Shown: positions 51,944 to 62,889, counted from the first letter of the stretch. The stretch is 64,000 nt of DNA from Monoraphidium neglectum (GCF_000611645.1 NW_014013626.1:45001-109000); one strand, 5' to 3'. The notes: a model not told the origin generated them from the letters alone. Made by a program: numbers and translations.

Positions 51944-53470
51944 ATGACAATGCGTACACCTGAAGAATTGAGTAATTTAATTAAAGGTTTAATTGAAGAA
52001 TATACGCCAGAAGTTAAAATGGTAGACTTTGGAATCGTTTTCCAAGTTGGGGACGGGATTGCTCGTATTTATGGATTAGATCGAGTAATGTCTGGTGAAC
52101 TTTTAGAATTTGAAGATGGTACGCTTGGTATTGCTTTAAACCTAGAAGCAAACAATGTAGGTGCTGTATTACTTGGTGATGGATTAAAAATCACAGAAGG
52201 CAGTCGAGTTCGTTGTACAGGAAAAATTGCCGAGATTCCTGTTGGCGACGCATATTTAGGACGCGTTGTAGATGCTTTAGCTCGTCCAGTTGATGGGAAA
52301 GGTACAATTGCTTCAACAGGGTCTCGTGCAATCGAATCAACAGCTCCGGGTATTATTTCACGCCGTTCAGTATATGAACCATTACAAACAGGACTTGTTT
52401 CTGTAGATGCTATGATTCCTATTGGTCGTGGTCAACGTGAACTTATCATTGGTGACCGCCAAACGGGTAAAACAGCAATTGCTGTAGATACTATTCTAAA
52501 CCAAAAAGGTAAAGGAGTAATTTGTGTTTATGTTGCAATTGGTCAAAAAGCTTCTTCTGTTGCACAGGTTTTAAATACTTTAAAAGAACGTGGTGCACTA
52601 GATTACACAATCATTGTAATGGCAAATGCTAACGAACCTTCAACATTACAATACTTAGCACCTTACACAGGGGCGACTCTAGCAGAGCACTTTATGTATA
52701 CTGGGCGTCCAACGTTAACAATTTATGATGATCTTTCAAAACAGGCTCAAGCCTACCGTGAAATGTCTTTATTATTACGTCGTCCACCAGGACGTGAAGC
52801 TTATCCTGGTGATGTTTTCTATTTACATTCACGTCTTCTTGAAAGAGCTGCTAAATTAAGCAATGCATTGGGTGAAGGAAGTATGACAGCTTTACCTATT
52901 GTAGAAACACAAGAAGGTGACGTTTCGGCATATATTCCAACTAATGTAATTTCTATTACAGATGGTCAAATTTTCCTTTCTGCTGATTTATTCAACTCTG
53001 GGATTCGTCCTGCCATTAACGTTGGTATTTCTGTATCACGTGTAGGTTCGGCAGCTCAACCGAAAGCAATGAAACAAGTTGCTGGTAAATTAAAATTAGA
53101 ATTAGCTCAATTTGCTGAATTAGAAGCTTTTTCACAATTTGCTTCAGATTTAGATCAAGCAACTCAAAACCAATTAGCTCGTGGTTCTCGTTTACGTGAA
53201 ATTTTAAAACAAGCGCAATCTTCTCCATTATCTTTAGAAGATCAGGTTTCAAGTATTTATGCTGGAACAAATGGTTTATTAGATTCTTTAGAAGTGGCTC
53301 AAGTCCGTTCATTCTTAACTGGGTTAAGAACTTACTTATCAAACAATTATCCACAATATGGTGAAATTCTTCGTACAACTTTAACTTTCACTCCTGAAGC
53401 TGAAAATTTACTTAAAAAAGCTATTGAAGAATACCGTGAAGAATTTAAATCTCAAAATCCTTCAGCGTAA
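51944..53470 (+). CDS. atpA: ATP synthase CF1 alpha subunit
   Basis: The 508-residue product opens [20 protein letters not shown]. The P-loop GDRQTGKT is at residues 170-177. Later ATP-binding and interface features include [23 protein letters not shown] and [11 protein letters not shown]. Length is normal. The alpha subunit alternates with beta in the F1 head. The order atpA-psbI-cemA is that of the Chlamydomonas atpA operon, so co-transcription is likely. Confidence 0.99.
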   Translation: MTMRTPEELSNLIKGLIEEYTPEVKMVDFGIVFQVGDGIARIYGLDRVMSGELLEFEDGTLGIALNLEANNVGAVLLGDGLKITEGSRVRCTGKIAEIPVGDAYLGRVVDALARPVDGKGTIASTGSRAIESTAPGIISRRSVYEPLQTGLVSVDAMIPIGRGQRELIIGDRQTGKTAIAVDTILNQKGKGVICVYVAIGQKASSVAQVLNTLKERGALDYTIIVMANANEPSTLQYLAPYTGATLAEHFMYTGRPTLTIYDDLSKQAQAYREMSLLLRRPPGREAYPGDVFYLHSRLLERAAKLSNALGEGSMTALPIVETQEGDVSAYIPTNVISITDGQIFLSADLFNSGIRPAINVGISVSRVGSAAQPKAMKQVAGKLKLELAQFAELEAFSQFASDLDQATQNQLARGSRLREILKQAQSSPLSLEDQVSSIYAGTNGLLDSLEVAQVRSFLTGLRTYLSNNYPQYGEILRTTLTFTPEAENLLKKAIEEYREEFKSQNPSA

Positions 53471-53589
53471 TTTTAAAAAATTTATTTTTAGATTAGAGAA
53501 TATTTAATTTAATAAGATAAATTTTTGCTTAAACATTTTTGACTTTGTATCTATAAATCATTGGAAATTTACAGTTTAATTTATTACAC

Positions 53590-53706
53590 ATGTTAACACT
53601 TAAAATCTTTGTTTATACTGTTGTAACATTTTTTGTTTTCTTATTCGTATTTGGTTTCTTATCTAATGACCCTGCTAGAAACCCAGGAAAAGGAAACTTA
53701 GATTAA
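53590..53706 (+). CDS. psbI: Photosystem II protein I
   Basis: This 38-residue protein starts [20 protein letters not shown] and ends [12 protein letters not shown], matching PsbI, a single-helix subunit next to D1. It lies 119 nt after atpA. Confidence 0.97.
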   Translation: MLTLKIFVYTVVTFFVFLFVFGFLSNDPARNPGKGNLD

Positions 53707-53720
53707 TTATTTTTTATTTT

Positions 53721-53769
53721 TAAGATTGATTGAAAGTTTTTTTGCTAAAAAAATTTTCAATCAATCTTA
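53721..53769 (+). terminator. Stem-loop after psbI
   Basis: A 15-bp inverted repeat (53721-53735 with 53755-53769) can extend inward through one G-T pair and several A-T pairs. The spacer to cemA (53770-54081) is AT-rich and otherwise empty. Confidence 0.65.
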
Positions 53770-54081
53770 GTTTTCTTTACTAACTAAACTTTGAACAACA
53801 TTTTAAAAATGTTTCATGTTTATTTTTTTTGATTCTTTATCTGTAAAAATTAAATAAGATGCAAATAATTGTGGAAATGAAGTTACAAACTATAGATCTC
53901 TGTTCTATATTAAAGCTGTATTTTTTTTGATTGAATCTACAGTTTTTTTTTAAATAGATTGCGAATTTACTTTATTTGTGAAAAAGTAAAATTCTAATTT
54001 CTACTAGAAATGTTGTATTATATTTTTTTTTTATTTTTAAAATTTAGAAAAATTTTCTAATTTAAGTCTACAAATAATTAG

Positions 54082-55530
54082 ATGTTATCAAACAAAAATC
54101 CTGATAAAAGCTCGCCTTTTTTTAAAAGGTTTAAAGAAAAAATTTTTCAATTTCTTAATTTTCAATCTTCTGAACCTTTAATATCACAAATAGCAAAAAA
54201 CAATAAAAAAATAAATGAAAATCGTTTTAACGAACCCTCAAATCCTACTAAATTTCTTATTTCACCTTTGTCTAATTATTCTCCTACAAATTTTGTTTCT
54301 CAAAATAATTTAAGAAAAAATAATCTTAATAGTTCTAATTCAAATAAATCTTATACAAAAATGTCAACAACAAAGTCATTAACTTCTTTCACATTAGGAA
54401 ATCGTAATTCACGTTTGTCAGAAAATTCAAAGCAACAGGTTGTTTCAATTACTTATGAAGAAATTGGTTTGTTTCCACGTTCTTTTAATAGGGTTTTTGA
54501 TCGTTTTTTTAAACAAATATTTTTTGATGTTGAAAACTTAGTTATTCAAGAATATCGTTTTTATAGATATTTATTTTTAACTACAGTCAAATGTGTGTTT
54601 ATTTTATTATTTGTTCCTTTGTTTATTAATTTTATAGCAAAAAATTATTTAGTTCGTCCTATAACTGAATATTATTGGAATACTAATCAACCTGAAATTT
54701 TCTTAAATTCATATCAACAAAAACGCGCGTTTACAGAACTTCAGGATTTTGAAGAAAAAATTTATTTTGAATCTCTAATTTTACCTAATTTTCATCAATC
54801 CGGTGTAAATGTTTATACAAAAAATAATATTTCGGAAAATCTTTTAGAAGTTTTTCCGACAAACTCAGTACAAATCTATGAAAATGATGATGTTAAATCT
54901 TTTAATGAGAGAACAATAGAAACAGTTTTCGGGGGAAACCCCCCGCAAAATAAATCAAACATGCCCGTTTCACATTTTACGAACCACTTAAATATTGTCG
55001 ATATACCATCTTATGTTGTACAAACTTCAGTTCAAATACCTTCTTTAAGACTAGAACCTTCTTATTCTACAGAACTTTTTTCAGTCTCGGTTCAAAACCG
55101 TTTGCATGAAAAAATTTTAGAACTTGCAATACATTATAACGAAGAAAGCATTGAAGCTATTACTAATTTTTTTGCTGATTTAATTAGTTTTTCTACCCTA
55201 TGCTATTTATTTTTTGCTTTAGAAATTCAAATTAATATTACAAAATCTTTTCTCTTAGAAGTGTTTTTTGGATTAGACGATAGTAAAAAATCTTTATTTA
55301 TTCTATTTTTAACTGATTTATTAGTTGGTTATCATTCACCTAATATTTGGGAATTATTTTTTTCATCTTTTTTTGATCATTATGGATTACCTGAAAGTCA
55401 AACAACAATTTTTTTATTAGTTGCTACTTTACCAGTTTTATTAGATGTTTTATTCAAGTATTTGATTTTTCGTCATTTAAATCGTGCTTCGCCAGCTACA
55501 GTTGCTACTTATCATGCTATGATTGAGTAA
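54082..55530 (+). CDS. cemA: Chloroplast envelope membrane protein CemA
   Basis: The 482-residue product has the CemA C-terminal signature LLDVLFKYLIFRHLNRASPA followed by TYHAMIE. A first membrane segment lies at about residues 165-190 and more hydrophobic helices near the C-terminus. The first ~130 residues are Ser/Asn/Lys-rich and variable, and a tiny GC palindrome (54929-54947) adds GGNPP within the middle region. CemA (Ycf10) acts in envelope proton/K+ balance and affects inorganic carbon uptake. Plant CemA is ~230 residues; long forms are usual in Chlamydomonas relatives. Confidence 0.94.
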   Translation: MLSNKNPDKSSPFFKRFKEKIFQFLNFQSSEPLISQIAKNNKKINENRFNEPSNPTKFLISPLSNYSPTNFVSQNNLRKNNLNSSNSNKSYTKMSTTKSLTSFTLGNRNSRLSENSKQQVVSITYEEIGLFPRSFNRVFDRFFKQIFFDVENLVIQEYRFYRYLFLTTVKCVFILLFVPLFINFIAKNYLVRPITEYYWNTNQPEIFLNSYQQKRAFTELQDFEEKIYFESLILPNFHQSGVNVYTKNNISENLLEVFPTNSVQIYENDDVKSFNERTIETVFGGNPPQNKSNMPVSHFTNHLNIVDIPSYVVQTSVQIPSLRLEPSYSTELFSVSVQNRLHEKILELAIHYNEESIEAITNFFADLISFSTLCYLFFALEIQINITKSFLLEVFFGLDDSKKSLFILFLTDLLVGYHSPNIWELFFSSFFDHYGLPESQTTIFLLVATLPVLLDVLFKYLIFRHLNRASPATVATYHAMIE

Positions 55531-55799
55531 ACTTTTGACATATTTTAAATATGTATTAGACGTTTTTTTAAAATTTCAATAAGTTTGTACATGGTGATTT
55601 GTAATTTTAGTAAAATATTCTTGTTTTTTTCTTATTTTAGTTTTAAAATATTTTTATCTTAGAAAAACATCAATTCTAGATTGTCGTTTATTTGTTTTTT
55701 AGCTTCTTTTCAATAATAGAAAAGGCTAAAGTCTTAATTTATCAAATTTTTTTGCAAAAATAGATAAGTTTAGAGAGATTTTTAAATGAAAGAATCAAT

Positions 55800-56192
55800 A
55801 TGTCTGCTGTTAATGAAATTTTAGAGAAATTAAAAACGTTAACTTTGTTAGAAGCATCTGAACTAGTTTCTAAAATTGAAGAAACGTTTGGTGTTGACGC
55901 GTCTGCGCCTGCAGGTGGAGCTGTTATCATGGCTCCTACGGCAGGAGCCGCAGAAGCTGCTCCAAAAGAGGAAGAAAAAACATTATTTGATGTCGTTTTA
56001 GAAGAGATTCCTAGCGATAAAAAAGTTGCTGTTTATAAAGTAGTTCGTTCAATTGCTAACATTGCTGTTAATCAAGTTAAAGAATTTACAGCAACTTTAC
56101 CAAAAGCTCTTAAAGAGTCTGTTTCTAAAGAAGAAGCGGAAGCTGCTAAACAACAATTAGAAGATGCAGGAGCAAAAGTTAAAATTGTTTAA
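55800..56192 (+). CDS. rpl12: Ribosomal protein bL12 (L7/L12)
   Basis: The 130-residue product has the L12 layout. The N-terminal dimerisation helices ([25 protein letters not shown]) lead to an Ala/Gly/Pro-rich hinge (about residues 41-60). The C-terminal domain has [25 protein letters not shown] and the factor-binding end [22 protein letters not shown]12 forms the mobile stalk that recruits elongation factors. Plastid rpl12 is lost in C. reinhardtii, as I recall, but kept in Scenedesmus. Confidence 0.96.
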   Translation: MSAVNEILEKLKTLTLLEASELVSKIEETFGVDASAPAGGAVIMAPTAGAAEAAPKEEEKTLFDVVLEEIPSDKKVAVYKVVRSIANIAVNQVKEFTATLPKALKESVSKEEAEAAKQQLEDAGAKVKIV

Positions 56193-56317
56193 TTATTTAT
56201 TATTGACTTTTAAATTTTTTTATGAAGCTTGTTAAGTTAATTTAATAAGCTTCATTTTTGAGTTAAACATTTCGTTTTTAAATATTTGGAAAGCATGTTC
56301 AAAAAGTTAGGGGCAAA

Positions 56318-56551
56318 TTTGTCGGATCCAAAGTCCGAAACCCTGGGGTTCCTACTTTCTCGGACGGGAAAAAAGAGCCGAACAAGCGTCTGGTTTTTGG
56401 GGGGCCTCTAGGGACCTTTGGTCCCTCGGGGTTTCCGAGGGGCCTTTGGCCCCTAGAGACCCGTTGGGTCTAGGGGCCAAAGGCCCCTCGAAGGCCCCGA
56501 AGGCTTCTCAAAGCCTTAGAGGCCCTATGGGCCTAGAAGCCCGAAGACCCG
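56318..56551 (+). repeat. GC-rich palindrome island, rpl12-trnS spacer
   Basis: Modules are GAGGGACCAAAGGTCCCT on one strand, GGGGCCTTTGGCCCC, AGACCCGTTGGGTCT, AAGGCTTCTCAAAGCCTT and AGGCCCTATGGGCCT. A GACCCGAATGAGCGAA tail at 56544 has a near copy (GACCTGAATGAGCGAA) at 60219. Confidence 0.8.
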
Positions 56552-56622
56552 AATGAGCGAAGCCTCAAAGAACCATCTAAAGGAGAAGGGACATAAAAAG
56601 CTTGAAAATGAAATCAATAAAA

Positions 56623-56712
56623 CGGAGAGAGAGGGATTCGAACCCTCGGTACGAAAAAAACTCGTACAACGGATTAGCAATCAGCCGCTTTCGACCACTC
56701 AGCCATCTCTCC
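56623..56712 (-). tRNA. trnS-GCU: tRNA-Ser (GCU)
   Basis: This 90-nt class II tRNA has acceptor GGAGAGA/TCTCTCC, anticodon loop TTGCTAA (GCT), a long variable arm and discriminator G. It lies downstream of 5S rRNA on the same strand. Confidence 0.93.
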
Positions 56713-56715
56713 CGG

Positions 56716-56868
56716 AATCCTTCTTCGCTAGGCCCGTTGGGCCTAAGAGCCTCGACCTACGGGCCGGGGGTCGAGGGCTTCTCGAAGCCCTAGGCCCAAG
56801 GGGCCTCTAGGGACCTTTGGTCCCTCGGAACCCCCCGAGGGGCCTTGGGCCCCTAGAGGCCCGAAGCA
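56716..56868 (+). repeat. GC-rich palindrome island, trnS-5S spacer
   Basis: Bases 56776-56841 match 34396-34461 with one difference (centre AAG versus AAC). Further modules are AGGCCCGTTGGGCCT and GGGGCCTTGGGCCCC. Confidence 0.85.
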
Positions 56869-56943
56869 AAAGCAGTTCTTTGTTTGCTTGTTTTTTTAAC
56901 TTTGAAAAAGAAACAAGCAAAGATAAGGGCGCAATTGAAAGCT

Positions 56944-57067
56944 CACCCTGGCACTAAGTTAGTTTTTCCTGCCAGACTTCCGACAAGTCAGTTAACCTCT
57001 TAAGAGTTTCACAACCAAGTTCGGGATGGATTGGAGTGGTTCCACTTAAGCATAGAGCACCAGAGTT
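56944..57067 (-). rRNA. rrn5: 5S ribosomal RNA
   Basis: The minus strand reads CTCTGGTGCTCTATGC near the 5' end, the universal CCATCCCGAACTTGG loop, and a 3' end GTGCCAGGGT that pairs with the 5' end over about 7 bp. Ends are placed from this terminal helix and could shift by a few bases. Confidence 0.9.
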
Positions 57068-57123
57068 ACAGCGGAGCATAGCTCCGGAGATAATTTTAAA
57101 ATTTTTTTATTTCTTCTAGTTCG

Positions 57124-57208
57124 GGTCAGGGCCGGGGGCTTTGCCCCCCGTCCCACGACCCTAGGCCCTATTGGCCGGGGGAAACCCCCGAGGCCCCATG
57201 GGCCTAGA
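57124..57208 (+). repeat. GC-rich island at the 23S 3' boundary
   Basis: GGGGGCTTTGCCCCC, AGGCCCTATTGGCC and AGGCCCCATGGGCCT modules begin at the predicted last base of 23S rRNA and fill the 23S-5S spacer. Confidence 0.8.
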
Positions 57209-57485
57209 AGGTCAAAATCAGTCTGCCTTTAGTATATCTCGGCTCAAACCATTGCTGATCTTACACCTGATACCTATCTACAGCTTGTCTTGCTGCGGCT
57301 TAATGGAGAATACTCATCTTGGTCTGGCCTTCCCACTTAGATGCTTTCAGCGGTTATGCACTCCATGCGTAGCTACTCAGCGTTTCCTTTTGGAAAAAGA
57401 ACTGATAGACCATAGGCATGATCACTACAGGTCCTCTCGTACTATGAGTGACTGACCTCAATATTCTAGCGCTAACATCGGATAT

Positions 57486-57521
<36 letters not shown>

Positions 57522-57529
57522 ACGTACCA

Positions 57530-57563
<34 letters not shown>

Positions 57564-57567
57564 ACTA

Positions 57568-57608
<41 letters not shown>

Positions 57609-58100
57609 TTCTCGTCGATGTGAACTCTTGGAGAAGATTAGCCTGTTATCCCTAGAGTAACTTTTATCCGTTGAGCGACGGCCTTTCCACACAGCACCGT
57701 CGGATCACTAAGGCCGGCTTTCGCCCCTGTTTGACTTGTAGGTCTCACAGTCAAGCTCCCTTTTGCCTTTACACTCAATGTCTGATTTCCGTCCAGACTG
57801 AGGGAACCATTGCGCACCTCCGTTACCTTTTAGGAGGTTTCCGCCCCAGAAAAACTGCCCATCTGAAACTGTCAAGCGTCCTGATTCAAGGATCGCCATT
57901 AGAATTCTAGCCTTCCCAGAGTGGTCTCTCACTGATGGCTCCAATTTCCCCGGAAGGAAATCTTCAACGCCTCCCACCTAGACTGCGCAAGAAAAGCCCG
58001 AATTCCATTCCAGAATACAGTCAAGCTTCATAGGGTCTTTCTGTCCAAATGTTAGTAGTCCGCATCTTCACGGACAAGTCTATTTCACCGAGTCTCTCTC

Positions 58101-58140
<40 letters not shown>

Positions 58141-58989
58141 AAACTTACTCGACAATGAATTTCGCTACCTTAGGACTGTCATAGTTACAGCCGCCGTTCA
58201 CCGGGGCTTCGGTCGTCAGCTTCTCTTGTAAAACAAAATAACCAACTTCCTTCACCTTCCGGCACTGGGCAGGCGTCAGCCCCCATATATTGTCTTACGA
58301 CTTTGCGGAGACCTGTGTTTTTGGTAAACAGTCGCCTGGGCCTGGTCACTGCGACCTGATGTTATCAGGCGCCCCTTCTTCCGAAGTTACGGGGCCAGTT
58401 TGCCGAGTTCCTTAGAGAGAGTTCTCTCGCGCCCCTTAGTATTCTCTACCTACCTACCTGTGTCGGTTTATGGTACAGGTCATTGTTGTGTTATTCGCTT
58501 ACGCGAATAGTGTGCGAGCTTTTCTTGGAAGTATGACATCATTGACATCCATCCGGAACAAGTTCCGGAGAATGGGATCACGCCTTAACTCTAGAGTAGT
58601 TTTTATTCTACCTATCAACGTCTTGAACGCTTCCACTGCATTCCATGCACAGCTACAATTTAGCCTTCTTCGTCCCTCGGTCCCCACAACAATGAGTACA
58701 GGAATATTAACCTGTTTGCCATCGACTACGCCGTTCGGCCTCGCCTTAGGTCCTGACTCACCCCCCATGGACGAACCTTGTGGAGGAACCCTTAGGTTTT
58801 CGGGGCATTGGATTCTCACCAATGTTTTCGTTACTCAAGCCGACATTCTCACTTCCACACTGTCCACGAACACTTACGTGATCGCTTCACCCAATGTAGA
58901 ACGCTCCCCTACCGATTCTTTTCATTAAAAAAATCCCACAGCTTCGGCAGACCGCTTAGTCCCGGCCATTATCGGCGCAAGAACGCTTT

Positions 58990-59035
<46 letters not shown>

Positions 59036-60149
59036 AAACCTCCTGGTTGTTTCAGCATTCTCACATCCTTTTCCACTTAGCGGTCATTTAGGGGCCTTAG
59101 CTGGTGATCTGGGCTGTTTCCCTCTTGACTATGAAGCTTATCCCCCACAGTCTCACTGGTTTACGGAAGGCTATGCCTAGTATTCGGAGTTTGCCACGAC
59201 TTGGTACCGCTTTCGCAGCCCGTATCGAAACAGTGCTCTACCCCTAGACAGCTCATCGTTACCGCTGCGCCTCAACGCATTTCGGGGAGAACCAGCTAGC
59301 TCTGAATTCGATTGGAATTTCTCCCCTAACCACAACTCATCCGCCGATTTTTCAACATCGGTCGGTTCGGACCTCCAATTGGTGTTACCCAAGCTTCATC
59401 CTGGCCATGGTTAGATCATCCAGGTTCGGGTCCATAAGAAATGACATCATGCCCTATTCAGACTCGCTTTCGCTTGGGCTCCGGATCTTTCTCCTTAACC
59501 CGCCATTTCCTATAAGTCGCCGGCTCATTCTTCAACAGGCACGCGGTCAGGTACTTTCCCCTCCCACTGCTTGTCAGCATACGGTTTCATGTTCTATTTC
59601 ACTCCCCTTAAGGGGGTTCTCTTTCAACTTTCCATCACTGTACTATTTCGCTATCGGTCACCTAAGAGTATTTAGCCTTACGAGGTGGTCCTCGCTGATT
59701 CACACGGGATTCCACGTGCCCCATGCTACTCGGGATAAAACAGATTTGTTTTTCACTTTTGACTACTGGACTTTCACCATCTATGGTGCAGGATTCAGCT
59801 GCTTCGTCTAGAGAAGAAAAAAACTTTTAAAAAGTTTTTTTTTTGTGCGTTTTAACTGTTTTCCCACGACCCCCATCCTAAGGATGGGTTTAGGCTGTTC
59901 CCATTCCGCTCGCCGCTACTTTGGGAATCGCTTTTGCTTTCTTTTCCTTCAGCTACTAAGATGTTTCAATTCGCTGAGTTGCCTCTTGCCCACCTATGAA
60001 TTCAATGGGCAGTTCTAAGAGGTTGCCCTATTCGGGAATCTCCGGATCAATGCTTGTTGCCAGCTCCCCGAAGCGTATCGCCGGTATCTGCGCCCTTCAT
60101 CGTCTTTAGGTGCCTAGGTCTCCACCATATGCCTTAATTCATTTGACCA
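57209..60149 (-). rRNA. rrn23: 23S ribosomal RNA (probably fragmented near its 5' end)
   Basis: The ends are set by a terminal helix: 5' GGTCAAA (about 60148) pairs with 3' TTTTGACC (57210). Conserved landmarks include GGATAACAGGCTAATC and GACCTCGATGTCGG near the 3' part, and AGTAGCGGCGAGCG near the 5' part, all on the minus strand. Length is ~2940 nt, leaving no room for the group I intron found in C. reinhardtii 23S. An AT-rich hairpin insert lies at about 59815-59855. In Chlamydomonas the corresponding region is excised, giving 7S and 3S rRNAs; from 60149 a 7S of ~280 nt would end just there. Confidence 0.95.
59812..59856 (-). other. AT-rich internal spacer in 23S (possible 7S/3S junction)
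   Basis: AAAAAAACTTTTTAAAAG-type hairpin sequence interrupts the GC-balanced rRNA. A compact stretch (59761-59811) follows, then a second A-rich run (59742-59760 on the minus strand). The sizes fit the 7S-3S-23S arrangement known in Chlamydomonas. Actual cleavage is inferred. Confidence 0.55.
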
Positions 60150-60153
60150 TTCG

Positions 60154-60255
60154 AAAATGTTAAAGATTTTTTTCGAGTCGGGCCGGGGGGAACCCCCCGA
60201 GGCCCTTCAGGCCTAGAAGACCTGAATGAGCGAAAATAAAAATTTTCAACATTTT
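60154..60255 (+). repeat. Imperfect AT-rich inverted repeat around a GC island, trnA-23S spacer
   Basis: The arms 60154-60171 and 60238-60255 match at 16 of 18 positions. The GC island inside (60177-60218) has CCGGGGGGAACCCCCCG and AGGCCCTTCAGGCCT modules. It probably belongs to the 23S 5' processing region. Confidence 0.6.
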
Positions 60256-60311
60256 AAACTTAGAAGCTCTTACGATCAGAAATTGATAAAAATATCAAAC
60301 CGTGAGAGGGC

Positions 60312-60384
60312 TGGAACCTAGGAGAGTCGAACTCCTGACCCCCTGCGTGCAAAGCAGGTGCTCTACCAACTGAGCTAAGATCCC
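60312..60384 (-). tRNA. trnA-UGC: tRNA-Ala (UGC)
   Basis: A 73-nt cloverleaf on the minus strand has acceptor GGGATCT/AGGTTCC (two G-T pairs) and an anticodon region CTTTGCACG (TGC). It is intronless and lies between trnI and 23S as in bacterial rRNA operons. Confidence 0.94.
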
Positions 60385-60397
60385 TAAATCGTGATTA

Positions 60398-60560
60398 AAC
60401 TGACTAGGCCTATTGGCCTCTAAGGCTTCGAGGCGAAACCCCTGCATAACGTTGCGGGGCGAAGCCCCCGTGCAGCAAAGCCCCGCGGCCCCGCAATACC
60501 GGAATAGACGATTCGGGAGGCCCACAGGGCCTCGGAGCCCCCCCGTAGAAGACCAAAGGT
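60398..60560 (+). repeat. GC-rich island between trnI-GAU and trnA-UGC
   Basis: The block includes AGGCCTATTGGCCT, GCATAACGTTGCGGGG (half palindrome) and AGGCCCACAGGGCCT. It is transcribed as part of the rRNA precursor if the operon is intact. Confidence 0.8.
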
Positions 60561-60624
60561 CGGACGGGAAATAAAGTGGGAAGGCAGATAATATCAATTA
60601 CCACTTGGAATATTTAATTCCTGG

Positions 60625-60698
60625 TGGACTATAGTAGACTTGAACTACCGACCTTGCGCTTATCAAGCGCACGCTCTAACCGACTGAGCTAATAGTCC
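60625..60698 (-). tRNA. trnI-GAU: tRNA-Ile (GAU)
   Basis: A 74-nt cloverleaf on the minus strand has acceptor GGACTAT/ATAGTCC, an anticodon region CTTGATAAG (GAT) and discriminator A. No intron is present, unlike land-plant trnI-GAU. Confidence 0.95.
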
Positions 60699-60735
60699 TG
60701 TTGAAACAACATTGAATTATTGTTAGTTCAATTAT

Positions 60736-60784
60736 AATGTACTAGAAAGTCGAATTCTTTCATCCGAGATCTTTCTAGTACATT
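60736..60784 (-). other. Hairpin in 16S-trnI spacer
   Basis: A 14-bp inverted repeat pairs 60736-60749 with 60771-60784 in the transcribed spacer, possibly a processing stem. Downstream at 60818-60834 lies a perfect GCATAACAACGTTATGC palindrome. Confidence 0.55.
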
Positions 60785-60903
60785 AGAAAATAGTAATGTT
60801 TTTAATGCATAAAGTATGCATAACAACGTTATGCACACAATTAAAAACTTTTCTCTAACTTGAAAAAGTTAGAAAGTCAACAGTTAACAAAAGTTAACCT
60901 GAA

Positions 60904-61047
60904 AAAGGAGGTGATCCATCCCCACCTTCCAGTAGGGATACCTTGTTACGACTTCACCCTGGTCATAAGCCGTACCTTAGTAGCTTCCCTCCAGGTGGCG
61001 TAAAGCCACCTAGTTAGGATCACCACTTTGGGTAAGACCTACTCCCG

Positions 61048-61093
<46 letters not shown>

Positions 61094-61126
61094 CATATAG
61101 CTGACTGGCGATTACTAGCGATTCCG

Positions 61127-61166
<40 letters not shown>

Positions 61167-61359
61167 GCTGAGTTTAGCAGATTGGCTTACTCTCGCGAGT
61201 TTGCTACCGATTGTCTCAGCCATTGTATTACGTGTGTAGCCCAGGATATAAGGGGCATGCTGACTTGACGTCATCCTCTCCTTCCTCCGGTTTACACCGG
61301 CAGTCTTTTTAGAATATTAACTAAAAACAAGGGTTGCGCTCGTTGCTAGACTTAACTAT

Positions 61360-61393
<34 letters not shown>

Positions 61394-61500
61394 CCACCTG
61401 TACTCGAGTTCCTTTTCAGGCACCAATCTATCTCTAGAAAGTTCTCGGTATGTCAATCCCTGGTAAGGTTCTTCGCGTTGCATCGAATTAAACCACATAA

Positions 61501-61556
<56 letters not shown>

Positions 61557-62048
61557 CTTCCCAGGCGGGACACTTAACGCGTTAGCTACAGCACTGCTTC
61601 AAACAGCACTTAGTGTCCATCGTTTACGGCTGGGACTACAAGGGTATCTAATCCTTTTCGCTCCCCCAGCTATCGTCTCTCAGTGTCAGTCATGGCCCAG
61701 TAGAGCGCCTTCGCCACTGGTGTTCTTCCTTATCTCTGTGCATTTCACCGCTCCACAAGGAATTCCCTCTACCCCTACCATACTCTAGCTTTTAAGTACT
61801 CCACTGCCTGTCCAAAGTTGAGCTCTGGGATTTGACAGTAGACTTTAAAAACCACCTACAGACGCTTTACGCCCAATCATTCCGGACAATGCTTGCACCC
61901 TCTGTATTACCGCGGCTGCTGGCACAGAGTTAGCCGGTGCTTATTCCTCAAGTACCGTCATTGATTCTTCCTTGAGAAAAGAAGTTTACGATCCACGGAC
62001 CTTCTTCCTTCACGCGGTATTGCTCCGTCAGGCTTTCGCCCATTGCGG

Positions 62049-62131
<83 letters not shown>

Positions 62132-62410
62132 TGATCGTCGCCTTGGGAGGCCTTTACCCCCACCAACTAGCTAATCAGACGCAAGCCTCTCTCTTGGCAG
62201 TTTTCACTTTTAGCTCCTCAGCATTATGGGGTATTAGCAACAGTTTCCCATTGTTATCCCCCACCAAAAGGTAAGTTCTTACGCGTTACGCACCCGTCCG
62301 CCACTGCAGTTTATTCAATGACCCGAGAGTCAACAAATAAACCTCGTACGACTTGCATGTGTTAAGCATACCGCCAGCATTCGTCCTGAGCCAGGATCAA
62401 ACTCTCCAGT
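60904..62410 (-). rRNA. rrn16: 16S ribosomal RNA
   Basis: The minus strand starts near AGAGTTTGATCCTGGCTCAG (about 62405) and ends GGATCACCTCCTTT (about 60905). The 530 loop and the GGGCCCGCACAAGCGG region are recognisable. Length ~1507 nt with no intron. The intact anti-Shine-Dalgarno CCTCC fits the GGAG sequences before psbE, psaB and petB. Open frames across it on both strands are rRNA shadows. Confidence 0.97.
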
Positions 62411-62697
62411 AATTTTTTTTTTAAAAAAATCAGATATATATATGAAACCTCTTCGAAGTTTCTTAAAATTATATATAATTTTTTCTTTATACAAAAACTT
62501 TAATGCAATTAAATTTAGAACTTGATTTTGCCAAGCTAAAGAAAACATTGAAAAATTTTTTAAAAAGCTAAAAGCTTCGTTACCTTTCTTAAAGTTTTCC
62601 TTTGAATCTAAATAAAGTTTTTTATTTAAGTTTTTGTTTTTTATGAGTTTTCAGCAATTTGTCATTGCTTTTATTTTTTGAACATTCCTAAATCTTT

Positions 62698-62725
62698 AAT
62701 TTACCAAATATTTTTTTTTTGTCAA
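62698..62725 (-). promoter_or_regulatory. Possible rRNA operon promoter
   Basis: On the minus strand TTGACA (62725-62720) is followed 16 nt later by TAAATT (62703-62698), a sigma70-type pair ~290 nt upstream of 16S. This would be the plastid-encoded polymerase promoter; not confirmed. Confidence 0.4.
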
Positions 62726-62889
62726 TACAAAAATTTTCTTCTTAAAAGTTTTTTATTATCATAACAGTCTATTTCAAGTTATTGATTAATCATACCTAAA
62801 CTTTAACTTTATATGGTATCTATTATCATACAGTTTTTATCCAATCTTCCAATTTTGTTAAATCATTTAAATTAAGTAAAAAATGCTTG

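Noticed and set aside
57209..60149. Group I intron with homing endonuclease in 23S
   Set aside because: The predicted length (~2940 nt) is that of an uninterrupted 23S and no LAGLIDADG frame is present.
57171..62548. Many open frames on both strands across the rRNA operon
   Set aside because: The region is clearly 23S, trnA, trnI and 16S; the frames are shadows of structured RNA genes.
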